Origin: JANJTY01 sp038257155
Lineage (GTDB): Bacteria > Pseudomonadota > Gammaproteobacteria > Xanthomonadales > Xanthomonadaceae
DNA length: 12,865 bases
Assembly: GCA_038257155.1 (NCBI GenBank)
Contig: JBBSJP010000075.1
Coordinates: 1-12,865 of the forward strand
Direction of reading: 5' to 3'
Made by a program: the position numbers and the translations under genes. How positions within the stretch are numbered: the first letter of the stretch is position 1; every line of letters begins with the position of its first letter. The notes under the pieces are model-generated. The model made no database searches, was not told the DNA's origin, and saw only the letters and a program-made list of their open reading frames with translations. This document shows positions 1 through 7,387 of the stretch, one piece after another.

Positions 1-272
1 AGCCGCGCAGTGGCGAAGTGAAGGCGCAGCGAGCCCCGCGAGCGTAGCGGCGAAGCCGCCGACCGAGCCAGCCGCGCAGCGGCGAAGTGAAGGCGCAGCG
101 AGCCCCGCGAGCGTAGCGGCGAAGCCGCCGACCGAGCGAGCCGCGCAGTGGCGAAGTGAAGGCGCAGCGAGCCCCGCGAGCGTAGCGGCGAAGCCGCCGA
201 CCGAGCCAGCCGCGCAGCGGCGAAGTGAAGGCGCAGCGAGCCCCGCGAGCGTAGCGGCGAAGCCGCCGACCG
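1..272. repeat. Four 69-bp tandem repeats arranged as two 138-bp dimers
   Basis: Units begin at 1, 70, 139 and 208 with an exact 69-bp period; the fourth stops matching after position 272. Units 1 and 3 are identical and carry 'gcgcagtggcg'. Units 2 and 4 are identical over the matched part and carry 'gcgcagcggcg'. Unit 2 ends 'gagcg' where 1 and 3 end 'gagcc'. The array is therefore a duplicated 138-bp dimer. Each unit contains the short hairpin gcggc-gaa-gccgc. The repeats may continue left of the window. They lie just beyond the 3' end of recG. One plus-strand frame (position 2 to a TGA at 293-295) is open through the whole array, so it could be the repetitive C-terminus of a gene entering from the left, or simply GC-rich non-coding repeats. 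Confidence 0.95.
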
Positions 273-314
273 TGATCATCCGCGCCCCCTCATGAAATGT
301 CCGGGCCGGTGCGT

Positions 315-2435
315 TCATGCGCCGGCGTAGCGTTCAGCCGCGCCAACCCAGCGCGCAATCAGGCGATCTACCTGTTCAGGGCACTCGACCAGCAAGCCCT
401 CCGCCACTTCGTGCACTGCCGGAAGCAGGCCGGCGTCGCGCGCCAGATCCGCAATGCGGAATCCCGCCAGGCCGGTCTGGCGGGTACCGAGAAGTTCACC
501 AGGGCCACGCAGCTCCAGGTCCTTCTCGGCAATCGCGAAGCCGTCACTGGTACTACGCATGGTTTCGAGGCGGGCCCGTGCCAACTGCGACAAGGGCGCC
601 TGATACAGCAGTACGCAACTGGATGCCGCCGTGCCGCGCCCGACCCGGCCGCGCAGCTGGTGCAGCTGGGCCAGGCCCAGGCGCTCGGCGTTCTCGATCA
701 TCATCAGCGAGGCGTTCGGTACATCGACACCCACTTCGATCACCGTGGTGGCGACCAGCAGTTTCACTTCGCCAGTCTTGAAGGCCTGCATCACCGCCTG
801 CTTTTCCTTCGGTTTCATGCGTCCATGTACCAATCCGACGCGCAGTTCCGGCAACTGCAGGCTGAGTTGCTCGAAGGTGCTTTGCGCTGCCTGTGCCTGG
901 ATCTCTTCGCTGTCGTCGATAAGCGTGCAGACCCAGTAGGCCTGTCTTCCTTCACCACAGGCGGCGCGAATGCGCTCGATCACGTCTTCACGGCGGCCGG
1001 CCGACAGCACCACGGTGCGGATCGGCGTGCGCCCTGGGGGCAGCTCGTCGATCGCCGACGCGTCGAGGTCAGCATAGGCGGTCATGGCGAGCGTTCGCGG
1101 GATTGGCGTGGCGGTCATTACCAACTGGTGCGGCACGTGCTCGCCGCTGGCACCCTTGTCGCGCAGTGCCAGGCGCTGATGCACGCCGAAGCGGTGCTGC
1201 TCGTCGACGATCACCAGGCCAAGCGACGAGAAAACCACACCTTGCTGCATCAAGGCGTGGGTTCCAACCACCAGCTGGGCGCGACCTTCGGCAATCCCGA
1301 GCAACACGCGCTGGCGCGCCTTGCCGCTGATCTTTCCAGCCAGGAACACGACCTCGATGCCCAGCGGCGCCATCCAGCCGGCCAGCGTTCCGGCGTGCTG
1401 TTCTGCCAGCAGTTCCGTCGGCGCCATCAGCGCCGCCTGGCGCCCGCTGCCGATGGCGCAGAGCGCAGCGAGTGCAGCGACCACGGTCTTGCCGGAGCCG
1501 ACGTCACCCTGCACCAACCGCAACATCGGCTCTGGACTGCCCAGATCGGCGCGGATCTGCTCAAAGACGCGCTGCTGGGCACCGGTCAGGGCAAACGGCA
1601 GGGCCTGGCGAAAGGCCTTCAGCAGCGCCGCACCGCCCTTCAACTGCGCGGCCCGCGCGCGACGTACGGCGATTCGGCGGCGACGCAGACTAAGGTGGTG
1701 CGCCAGAAGTTCTTCAAAGGCCAGGCGCTGCTGTGCCGGGTGTGTGCCAGCCAGCAGGGCCTGCTGCTCTGCGCCAGGCGGCGGAGCATGTACCAGGCGC
1801 AGTGCATCAATCAGGGGCGGCATTCCCAGACTGCGTCGCCGCGCCGGGCCAAGCAGATCCGGCATTGCCTCCGGGCCCAAGCGCTGCAACGCGCGTTCGA
1901 TGAGGCGCCGGATGTTGGCCGCACCCAGGCCTTCCACGGCAGGGTAAATCGGAGTAAGGCGCTCGTCGGTACCACCGCGTTCGTCCGCCTCGATCAACTG
2001 GTAGCTTGGATGCACGATTTCCCGCCCGTGGCTGCCAAATCGCACTTCACCAAAACAACGCAGCCACTGGCCTACTTTCAGGCGCTCGACCTGCGCGGCG
2101 CGGAAATGGAAGAAGCGCAAGACGAGGCTCGCGTGCGACCCATCGCCGACTGCCACGCGCAGCACCGGTCGACCCCGGAAGCCGCGCTCTACCGCCTCGA
2201 TGCAGCCCTCGATCTGCGCGCTGCGCCCGGGCTGCAGACCGGCGATGGGTTCGATGCGGGTACGATCCTCGTACGCACGCGGCAGGTGAAACCACAGGTC
2301 TTGCAGGCGCGCGATGCCGAGCTTGGCCAACTTCTGCGCCATGCCAGGGCCGACGCCAGCCAATTCGGTGACCGACACCAGCCCAAGCTCCGATGCGGGC
2401 GCGCTTGAAGCGCCTGCGCGCGACGCACCGGCCAC
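315..2435 (-). CDS. recG: ATP-dependent DNA helicase RecG
   Basis: RecG remodels stalled replication forks and branch-migrates recombination intermediates in the cytoplasm. The 706 residues compare with about 693 in E. coli. An N-terminal helix-hairpin-helix-like segment (GVGPGMAQKL, 27-36) and the wedge/OB domain are followed by helicase motifs: Walker A GDVGSGKT (310-317), DEQH box (411-414), TATPIPRTLAMTAYADLD (441-458) and motif VI QLRGRVGR (593-600). The RecG translocation region DGFAIAEKDLELRGPGELLG is at 631-650. All key residues are present. The start used is GTG at 2435-2433, three bases after the ridA stop, with no clear Shine-Dalgarno; a somewhat later in-frame start is possible because the first ~18 residues are poorly conserved. 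It is the last gene of the leftward cluster and probably cotranscribed with ridA. Confidence 0.97.
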   Translation of the reverse strand: MAGASRAGASSAPASELGLVSVTELAGVGPGMAQKLAKLGIARLQDLWFHLPRAYEDRTRIEPIAGLQPGRSAQIEGCIEAVERGFRGRPVLRVAVGDGSHASLVLRFFHFRAAQVERLKVGQWLRCFGEVRFGSHGREIVHPSYQLIEADERGGTDERLTPIYPAVEGLGAANIRRLIERALQRLGPEAMPDLLGPARRRSLGMPPLIDALRLVHAPPPGAEQQALLAGTHPAQQRLAFEELLAHHLSLRRRRIAVRRARAAQLKGGAALLKAFRQALPFALTGAQQRVFEQIRADLGSPEPMLRLVQGDVGSGKTVVAALAALCAIGSGRQAALMAPTELLAEQHAGTLAGWMAPLGIEVVFLAGKISGKARQRVLLGIAEGRAQLVVGTHALMQQGVVFSSLGLVIVDEQHRFGVHQRLALRDKGASGEHVPHQLVMTATPIPRTLAMTAYADLDASAIDELPPGRTPIRTVVLSAGRREDVIERIRAACGEGRQAYWVCTLIDDSEEIQAQAAQSTFEQLSLQLPELRVGLVHGRMKPKEKQAVMQAFKTGEVKLLVATTVIEVGVDVPNASLMMIENAERLGLAQLHQLRGRVGRGTAASSCVLLYQAPLSQLARARLETMRSTSDGFAIAEKDLELRGPGELLGTRQTGLAGFRIADLARDAGLLPAVHEVAEGLLVECPEQVDRLIARWVGAAERYAGA

Positions 2436-2438
2436 GAA

Positions 2439-2825
2439 TCAGGCCGCGTCAATCACCATCACGGCGTCGATCTCTATCCGCACACCGCGCGGCAGCGACG
2501 CGACACCGATGGTGCTGCGCGCCGGAAAGGGTGCGCTGAAGTGCTCGGCCATCACTTCGTTGACTGCCCCGAAATCGCCCAGATCCGTTAGGTAGATGCC
2601 GACCCGCACGATCTGCCCGAGCGAACCTCCCGCAGCTTCGCAGACCGCACGCAGATTCTCGAACACGCGCCGCGCTTCAGCCTGGATATCACCAGCCACC
2701 AGCTCCATGCTGGCGGGCTCGAAAGGAATCTGCCCCGAGAGATAAACGGTGTTGCCGGCCCGTACGGCCTGCGAGTAGGGGCCGATGGCCTTCGGTGCGT
2801 TGTCGGTGTGGATGGGGGTTTTCAT
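2439..2825 (-). CDS. ridA: RidA family 2-iminobutanoate/2-iminopropanoate deaminase
   Basis: RidA hydrolyses reactive enamine/imine intermediates released by PLP enzymes such as threonine dehydratase, protecting other PLP enzymes. The protein has 128 residues, the usual family size. It shows the N-terminal NAPKAIGPYSQAV signature (9-21), SGQIP (30-34), the PARS motif with the substrate-binding Arg103 (E. coli Arg105 equivalent), and IEID with Glu118 matching E. coli Glu120. The ATG at 2825-2823 gives the normal family N-terminus. No Shine-Dalgarno is visible; the bases just upstream are pyrimidine-rich (ctgacctccgaa) and belong to a heptamer repeat. recG follows after three bases. Linkage with spoT and recG matches related genomes and does not by itself imply a shared pathway. 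Confidence 0.95.
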   Translation of the reverse strand: MKTPIHTDNAPKAIGPYSQAVRAGNTVYLSGQIPFEPASMELVAGDIQAEARRVFENLRAVCEAAGGSLGQIVRVGIYLTDLGDFGAVNEVMAEHFSAPFPARSTIGVASLPRGVRIEIDAVMVIDAA

Positions 2826-2832
2826 TTCGGAG

Positions 2833-3011
2833 GTCAGGAGTCAGGAGTCAGGGGTCAGCTAAAGCAGCACTGCGGAATCTGCCGGGCCACGGCGACCTGA
2901 AGGGTAGTCGAAGCCAGCGCAACACGGAAATGGGGAGGAACTTGGATACCGAGGGTGGACCGCTGTGCCGAACGCCAGAGCTGTCCTGACTCCTGACCCC
3001 TGACTCCTGAC
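2833..3011. repeat. Element bounded by inverted heptamer arrays (GTCAGGA/TCCTGAC)
   Basis: The left edge (2833-2858) reads GTCAGGA, GTCAGGA, GTCAGGG, GTCAG. The right edge (2984-3011) reads TCCTGAC, TCCTGAC, CCCTGAC, TCCTGAC. Positions 2840-2858 and 2993-3011 are perfectly complementary over 19 bases, with 134 bp between them. The element fills almost the whole spoT-ridA gap, starting 8 bp past the spoT stop and ending 7 bp before the ridA ATG. The interior has no convincing gene or promoter. It could be a non-autonomous mobile or dispersed repeat, or an mRNA structure joining the spoT 3' end to the ridA start. The repeat structure is certain; its role is unknown. Confidence 0.85.
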
Positions 3012-3019
3012 TTGTTCCC

Positions 3020-5182
3020 TCACAAGCGCTGTACTCCCGACACCGGCACCAGACGCCGCACCCGGCGGATTACATCGGCCAGATGCTTGCGATGCTTCAC
3101 CTCGATGGCGAAATGCAGCACGGCCATGCGCAGGTCGCGTTCGCGGTACTCCACCTGGTCAATGTTCGAGGCCGCCTCGGCGATTGCGGCAGCGACCTGG
3201 GCGAGCACACCCGGCTTGTTGTCGACTTCAACGCGCAGTGCCGCGCTGTAATCGCCTTCCACGCTGCGCGCCCAGTCGATCGGCATGAAGCGCTCAGGCG
3301 TCTTGCGCAGCTCGGGAAGGTTGGTGCATTCCACCCGGTGCACGACAATGCCCTTGCCGGGCGACAGAAAACCGAGAATCTCGTCGCCGGGAATCGGATG
3401 ACAGCAGGCCGCGAAGTTCAGTACGCCACGCTCGCTGCCGCTGATCAGGATCTTGTCGCCCTTCGAGGGCATCGCGCTGGCAGGCAGCAGATCGCCCTGG
3501 TGCTGGGTCAAGGCCTGCGCCACTTGCTGCGGCATGCGATTGCCCAGCGCGATCTCGGCCAGCAGTTCCTCCAGTCGGCGCAGCCTGCAGTCACTCAGGT
3601 ACTGTTCGATCTGCGCTGTCGGCACCCGGTCGAGCGAAGTCTCCAGCGCCTCCAGGGCGCGATCCAGCATGCGATGCCCCAGCACTACCGCATCTTCGTG
3701 CTGCAGGTGCTTGAGCGAGGCGCGGATCGCCGTGCGGGCCTTGGAGGAAACCACGAATTCCAGCCATTGCGCGTTGGGCGACGCCGACTCGGCGGTGATG
3801 ATCTCGATACTCTGGCCTGAGGCCAGCTTGGTACGCAGCGGCACCAGACGCCCGTCGACCCGCGACGCCACCGCATGGTTGCCAACATCCGTATGCACGG
3901 CATAGGCAAAGTCCAGCGCGGTGGCGTTGCGCGGCAGCGAAAGTATGTCGCCGCGCGGGGTGAACAGATAGACCTCGTCGGGAAACAGGTCGACCTTGAC
4001 GTTCTCCAGGAACTCCAGCGACGAGCCGGCCACCTGCTGCGATTCCAACAGGTTGGAAAGCCAGGTATGGGCGCGGCTCTGGGCGCTGTTGGGCGCCTTG
4101 CCCGCGGCCTTGTATACCCAGTGCGCGGCAATGCCTCGCTCTGCTACAAGATCCATTTCCTCGGTGCGAATCTGCACTTCCACCGGTGAGCCGAAGGGAC
4201 CAAACAGCACGGTATGAATGCTCTGGTAGCCATTCGCCTTGGGGATTGCGATGAAGTCGCGGAAGCGGCCGTCCAGCGGCTTGTGCAGGGAGTGCACCGC
4301 GCCCAGCGCGTGGTAGCAGTGCTTGACCTTGCCCACCACGACGCGAAAGCCGAATACGTCCATCACCTGGTCGTAACTTTTGTGCTCGGTGCGCATCTTG
4401 TTGTAGACGCTGTAGGCGGTCTTGACCCGCCCCACCAGCCGATAACTGAGCTTTTCGTTGGTCAGGCGCTGCGCCAGCTGTGCTTCCAGCTTGGCCATGG
4501 CCTCGCGCCGCATCACCGGCTGACTGCGGATGCGCTTGTCGATCACTGCATGGCGCCAGGGATGCAGGGCGCGAAAGCCGAGATCCTGCAGCTCGCTCTT
4601 GATCCGGTTCATGCCCAGACGCTGTGCAATCGGTCCGTAGATCTCGAGCGTCTCGCGCGCGATGCGGCGGCGCGAATCGGCGCGCATCGAGCCGATGGTG
4701 CGCATATTGTGCAAGCGGTCGGCCAGCTTGATCAGGATGACGCGCAGATCGCGTGCCATCGCCAGCAGCATTTTCCGGAAACTCTCGGCCTGCGCTTCCT
4801 GCGCACTATGGAAGCTGAGCTTGTCCAGCTTGGTGACACCATCAACCAGCTCTGCCACCGTCTCACCGAACTCACCCGCGATGTCCTCGCGCGGCAGGTT
4901 GGTGTCTTCCAGCGCGTCGTGCAGGATGGCGGCGCAAAGGGTCTCGCGATCCATGCGCAGCTCGGCCAGGATCGTTGCCACAGCCACCGGGTGGGTGATG
5001 TACGGCTCGCCGGATCTGCGCGTCTGTCCGGCGTGCGCCTGGGCACCCACCTCAAATGCGCGGCGCACCAGGGCAAACTTCTCGGCGTCGATGTAGTCCG
5101 CAGTAGCACGCTCCAGCGGCCCGAGGCAGTCGGGCAGGTTGGCGGGACAGAGCGTGAGGCCGGGGTCGGCAGTGGGACTCAT
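3020..5182 (-). CDS. spoT: Bifunctional (p)ppGpp synthetase/hydrolase SpoT
   Basis: Makes and degrades the stringent-response alarmones ppGpp and pppGpp. At 720 residues it is family-typical. The N-terminal HD hydrolase is intact: ITHP (62-65), HDALED (88-93) and ADRLHNM (154-160). The synthetase domain has GRVKTAYSVYNKM (251-263), the MDVFGFRV segment (274-281), AIPKANGYQSIHT (312-324) and EVQIRTEEMD (335-344). The RFRD segment (306-309) is basic, like SpoT/Rel, and unlike the acidic EFDD that I recall for monofunctional RelA, so both activities are predicted. A TGS domain lies near 396-458, a conserved CCHP motif at 593-596 and an ACT domain near 644-720. The ATG is at 5182-5180, with no strong Shine-Dalgarno. 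A terminator-like hairpin lies between it and upstream rpoZ, so spoT may also have its own promoter. Confidence 0.97.
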   Translation of the reverse strand: MSPTADPGLTLCPANLPDCLGPLERATADYIDAEKFALVRRAFEVGAQAHAGQTRRSGEPYITHPVAVATILAELRMDRETLCAAILHDALEDTNLPREDIAGEFGETVAELVDGVTKLDKLSFHSAQEAQAESFRKMLLAMARDLRVILIKLADRLHNMRTIGSMRADSRRRIARETLEIYGPIAQRLGMNRIKSELQDLGFRALHPWRHAVIDKRIRSQPVMRREAMAKLEAQLAQRLTNEKLSYRLVGRVKTAYSVYNKMRTEHKSYDQVMDVFGFRVVVGKVKHCYHALGAVHSLHKPLDGRFRDFIAIPKANGYQSIHTVLFGPFGSPVEVQIRTEEMDLVAERGIAAHWVYKAAGKAPNSAQSRAHTWLSNLLESQQVAGSSLEFLENVKVDLFPDEVYLFTPRGDILSLPRNATALDFAYAVHTDVGNHAVASRVDGRLVPLRTKLASGQSIEIITAESASPNAQWLEFVVSSKARTAIRASLKHLQHEDAVVLGHRMLDRALEALETSLDRVPTAQIEQYLSDCRLRRLEELLAEIALGNRMPQQVAQALTQHQGDLLPASAMPSKGDKILISGSERGVLNFAACCHPIPGDEILGFLSPGKGIVVHRVECTNLPELRKTPERFMPIDWARSVEGDYSAALRVEVDNKPGVLAQVAAAIAEAASNIDQVEYRERDLRMAVLHFAIEVKHRKHLADVIRRVRRLVPVSGVQRL

Positions 5183-5283
5183 CTGTCTAAGGTGCAGGCT
5201 CCGGGCCGGCTACGCAACACCTGCGCTCACGGCGCGGCAGCGAACATATGCAATGTGCGGCAAAAGAAGCGAAGCGAACCTTT

Positions 5284-5321
5284 GCGCAAAAGCAATCGGC
5301 CGGGCAAGGCCGGCCGATTGC
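5284..5321 (-). terminator. Terminator-like hairpin between rpoZ and spoT
   Basis: Positions 5292-5303 (gcaatcggccgg) and 5310-5321 (ccggccgattgc) form a perfect 12-bp stem with a 6-base loop. On the minus strand the stem is followed by TTTT (5291-5288) and then GCGC, a short U-tract consistent with a Rho-independent terminator or attenuator. It lies 40 bp past the rpoZ stop and about 110 bp before the spoT ATG. The tract is short, so read-through into spoT is plausible. An adjacent 10-base palindrome, tttgcgcaaa, occupies 5281-5290. Confidence 0.6.
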
Positions 5322-5361
5322 GTGTGCTCGCTTGGATGGCGCGCAGCGCGCCGTGTCGCGA

Positions 5362-5664
5362 TCAGAGGTCGTCGCCGCCCTTGGAAAGGTCGTCGTCAAC
5401 TTCGGCAGCGGCCCACTCCAGCGCCTCACGCTCGGCGCGTTCGCGCTCCAGCTTGTCGATCTGCTCGATCAGGGCGGTATCGACCCGGCGCGCAGCGATC
5501 TCGCGCAGCGCCTGCACGGTGGGCTTGTCGGCCTGGTCGTCATCGCTGTCGAGCACGGAATCGGCGCCGTTGGCGAGCTGGCGGGCGCGCTTGGACGCCA
5601 TCAGGACCAGTTCGAAGCGGTTGTCCACTACGTGCAGGCAATCTTCTACGGTGATGCGTGCCAT
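5362..5664 (-). CDS. rpoZ: DNA-directed RNA polymerase subunit omega
   Basis: Omega helps fold and assemble the beta' subunit and contributes to one ppGpp-binding site on RNA polymerase. The protein has 100 residues, matching the family. It begins MARITVEDCLHVVDNRFELV and continues MASKRARQL (22-30), both diagnostic of omega, with an acidic, charged C-terminus (EVDDDLSKGGDDL). A longer reading from 5715 adds 17 residues unlike any omega N-terminus, so the ATG at 5664-5662 is preferred. No strong Shine-Dalgarno is seen. It lies between gmk and spoT, the familiar gmk-rpoZ-spoT order of gammaproteobacteria. Confidence 0.95.
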   Translation of the reverse strand: MARITVEDCLHVVDNRFELVLMASKRARQLANGADSVLDSDDDQADKPTVQALREIAARRVDTALIEQIDKLERERAEREALEWAAAEVDDDLSKGGDDL

Positions 5665-5728
5665 GGGCTTGAATTCCAGCAGGTTATGTCGAAGAACCGC
5701 GCATTCTAGCGGCACTGGCCGTGGCAGG

Positions 5729-5757
5729 TCCAGCGGCGCTCGGTTCGCGCCGCTGGA
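5729..5757. other. Hairpin without U-tract in the gmk-rpoZ gap
   Basis: tccagcggcgc (5729-5739) and gcgccgctgga (5747-5757) pair perfectly over 11 bp around the 7-base loop tcggttc. It lies 33 bp past the gmk stop on the minus strand. The bases following it in the minus direction (cctgccacgg) include no T-run, so it is not a canonical Rho-independent terminator. It may stabilise the gmk 3' end, be an mRNA processing site, or be without function. Confidence 0.5.
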
Positions 5758-5790
5758 ATCAGCACGAATTCAAGGACTTGGGTTCGCGCC

Positions 5791-6405
5791 TCAGTCGCCC
5801 AACAGGGCCTGGATCAGGCCCTCGTGGCGCTGACTCTGCGCCGGGGTGCGCAGGCGGCAGGCCACGAAGATGGCCTGCAGTTCGCGCACGGCGGTCTCGA
5901 AGTCGTCGTTTACCACCACGTAGTCGAACTCGCGGTAGTGGCTCATCTCCTCGTGCGCGGCGGCGAAGCGGCGCTCGATGGTGGTCTCGCTGTCCTGCGC
6001 GCGCTTGCGCATGCGTTCGACCAGGGCGGCGCGGGAGGGCGGGAGGATGAATACGCCAACACAGTCGGGCACCTTGGCGCGCACCTGGCGGGCGCCCTGC
6101 CAGTCGATTTCCAGCAGCACATCCTTGCCCTGCGCCAGCAAAGGCTCAACCGACTGCCGCGCGGTGCCCTTGAAGTCGCCGTGCACCAAGGCGTGCTCGA
6201 AGAAGTCCCCGGCCGCGACCATGGCTCGGAACTCGACCTCGGAGACGAAATGGTAGTGCTCGGCGTGTCGCTCGCCTGGACGCGGACCTCGCGAGGTGAA
6301 GGAGATCGACAGCGCGATGCCCGGCTCGCGTGCCAGCACGGCGTTGACCAAGGACGATTTGCCCGCCCCGGATGGCGCTGCAACGATGAACAGTGTCCCT
6401 CTCAT
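5791..6405 (-). CDS. gmk: Guanylate kinase
   Basis: Phosphorylates GMP to GDP using ATP, feeding GTP and hence (p)ppGpp synthesis. The 204 residues match the family length. The P-loop is APSGAGKSSL (10-19). The GMP-binding region has SFTSRGPRPGE (35-45) and HYHFVS (50-55), followed by GDFFEHALVHGDFKGT (66-81) and LLEIDWQGARQVR (97-109). The lid/adenine region includes RMRKRAQDSE (131-140). The ATG (6405-6403) overlaps the yicC stop as ATGA, implying translational coupling with yicC. Two ATP-utilising steps of guanine nucleotide metabolism, gmk and spoT, thus flank rpoZ. Confidence 0.97.
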   Translation of the reverse strand: MRGTLFIVAAPSGAGKSSLVNAVLAREPGIALSISFTSRGPRPGERHAEHYHFVSEVEFRAMVAAGDFFEHALVHGDFKGTARQSVEPLLAQGKDVLLEIDWQGARQVRAKVPDCVGVFILPPSRAALVERMRKRAQDSETTIERRFAAAHEEMSHYREFDYVVVNDDFETAVRELQAIFVACRLRTPAQSQRHEGLIQALLGD

Positions 6406-7268
6406 TCGATGTTCTGCACCTGTTCGCGAAGCTGCTCAATCAGCACCTTCAGTTCGACCGCAACCTGCGAGGTGCGAGCATCGACGGATTTGGATCCCAG
6501 GGTGTTGGCCTCGCGATTGAACTCCTGCATCAGGAAATCCATGCGTCGGCCAACCGCCTCGCGCAACTTCAGCACGCGGCGCGCCTCGACGATATGACTG
6601 GCCAATCGATCCAGCTCTTCATCCACGTCAAGCTTCTGCAAACCCAAAACCAGCTCCTGCTCCAACCGGCCCGGATCGAGCGGCTGCTTGAGCTCGGCCA
6701 GGCGATTGTCGAGCCGAGTGCGCAGGGCAGCGCGAATCTCCGGCATCCACTCGCGCACCTGCCCGGCGCAGCGCTCGATGCCGTCCAGACGCTCATTCAT
6801 TGCCGTCGCCAGGGCCGCGCCCTCACGCTCGCGCGCCGCCAGAAACTCGTCGGTTACCCGGTCCAGCAACTCGAGCGCCTCTGCGTGCAAGCCTTCAAGG
6901 TCCAGCTCGGGCTCTTCCAGCACGCCGGGGTAGCGCAGCAGTTCGGTGAAGGTCACGGTTTGCCCAGGAAACAGTGCAGACGTCCTGCCAGCCACTTCTG
7001 CCAGGCGTTCAAGCAGCGCCTGATTGACGCGTAGCTCGGCATTCGCGCCGGCCACGGCGCGAAAGCGGAAGCCCAGATCCAGCTTGCCGCGGCTGATGCG
7101 CGCCGCCAGGCGCTCGCGTAGTGCGGGCTCCAGGGCGCGCAGCTCATCGGGCAGGCGCAGGCCAAGCTCGAGGTAGCGATGATTCACCGAGCGCAGCTCG
7201 CAGGCGAGCGAACCCCAGGTGGTGGCGCGCTCGGCGGAAGCGAATGCGGTCATGCTGCGAAGGGTCAA
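6402..7268 (-). CDS. yicC: YicC/YloC family endoribonuclease
   Basis: Members of this family (E. coli YicC, B. subtilis YloC) have been characterised as endoribonucleases; the substrate here is unknown. At 288 residues it matches E. coli YicC end to end: RSMTAFA (4-10), RSVNHRYLELGLRLP (26-40), the RLEQELVLGLQKLDVDEELDRL stretch (201-222), the signature EAVGRRMDFLMQEFNREANT (237-256) and the closing VELKVLIEQLREQVQNIE. The chosen start is TTG at 7268-7266, because the conserved RSMTA needs residues before the internal ATG (7253) and because GAGG sits five bases upstream of the TTG, whereas the ATG has no ribosome-binding site. Its stop overlaps the gmk start by four bases. Confidence 0.93.
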   Translation of the reverse strand: MTLRSMTAFASAERATTWGSLACELRSVNHRYLELGLRLPDELRALEPALRERLAARISRGKLDLGFRFRAVAGANAELRVNQALLERLAEVAGRTSALFPGQTVTFTELLRYPGVLEEPELDLEGLHAEALELLDRVTDEFLAAREREGAALATAMNERLDGIERCAGQVREWMPEIRAALRTRLDNRLAELKQPLDPGRLEQELVLGLQKLDVDEELDRLASHIVEARRVLKLREAVGRRMDFLMQEFNREANTLGSKSVDARTSQVAVELKVLIEQLREQVQNIE

Positions 7269-7387
7269 GGGCTGCCTCGCGGGGGTGAATGGCGGGGGCG
7301 AATGTTACCCCGGATGGCCGGCGGCGGCTTTGCGCCGCTCATCCGCGTTAAACTCGCCGCCCGCTTTGCCACCTGTGCCCCTTCCCC
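7269..7387. promoter_or_regulatory. Divergent yicC/rph promoter region
   Basis: This 119-bp gap must carry the promoters of the leftward yicC-gmk block and the rightward rph-rdgB block. A -10-like TTAAACT is at 7348-7354 on the plus strand, about 34 bp before the rph ATG. A -10-like TAACAT is on the minus strand at 7307-7302, about 34 bp before the yicC TTG. Neither has a convincing -35 hexamer at 17 bp. A 6-bp hairpin (gcggcg/cgccgc, 7321-7338) lies between them. The placement is inferred from gene orientation; the exact elements are tentative. Confidence 0.4.

Noticed and set aside
1..272. CRISPR array
   Set aside because: The 69-bp units are contiguous with no unique spacers and there are no cas genes in view.
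297..2408. 703-codon plus-strand open frame
   Set aside because: It lies antisense to recG; its translation shows no family motifs, while the minus strand encodes a complete RecG.
5281..5290. Regulator operator at tttgcgcaaa
   Set aside because: A 10-base palindrome alone, with no promoter or regulator context, is too weak to call.
5665..5715. 17-residue N-terminal extension of rpoZ
   Set aside because: Omega proteins begin MARITVEDC; the extension has no family support.
4214..5833. 539-codon plus-strand open frame
   Set aside because: It runs antisense across spoT, rpoZ and the end of gmk; it is a GC-rich shadow frame.
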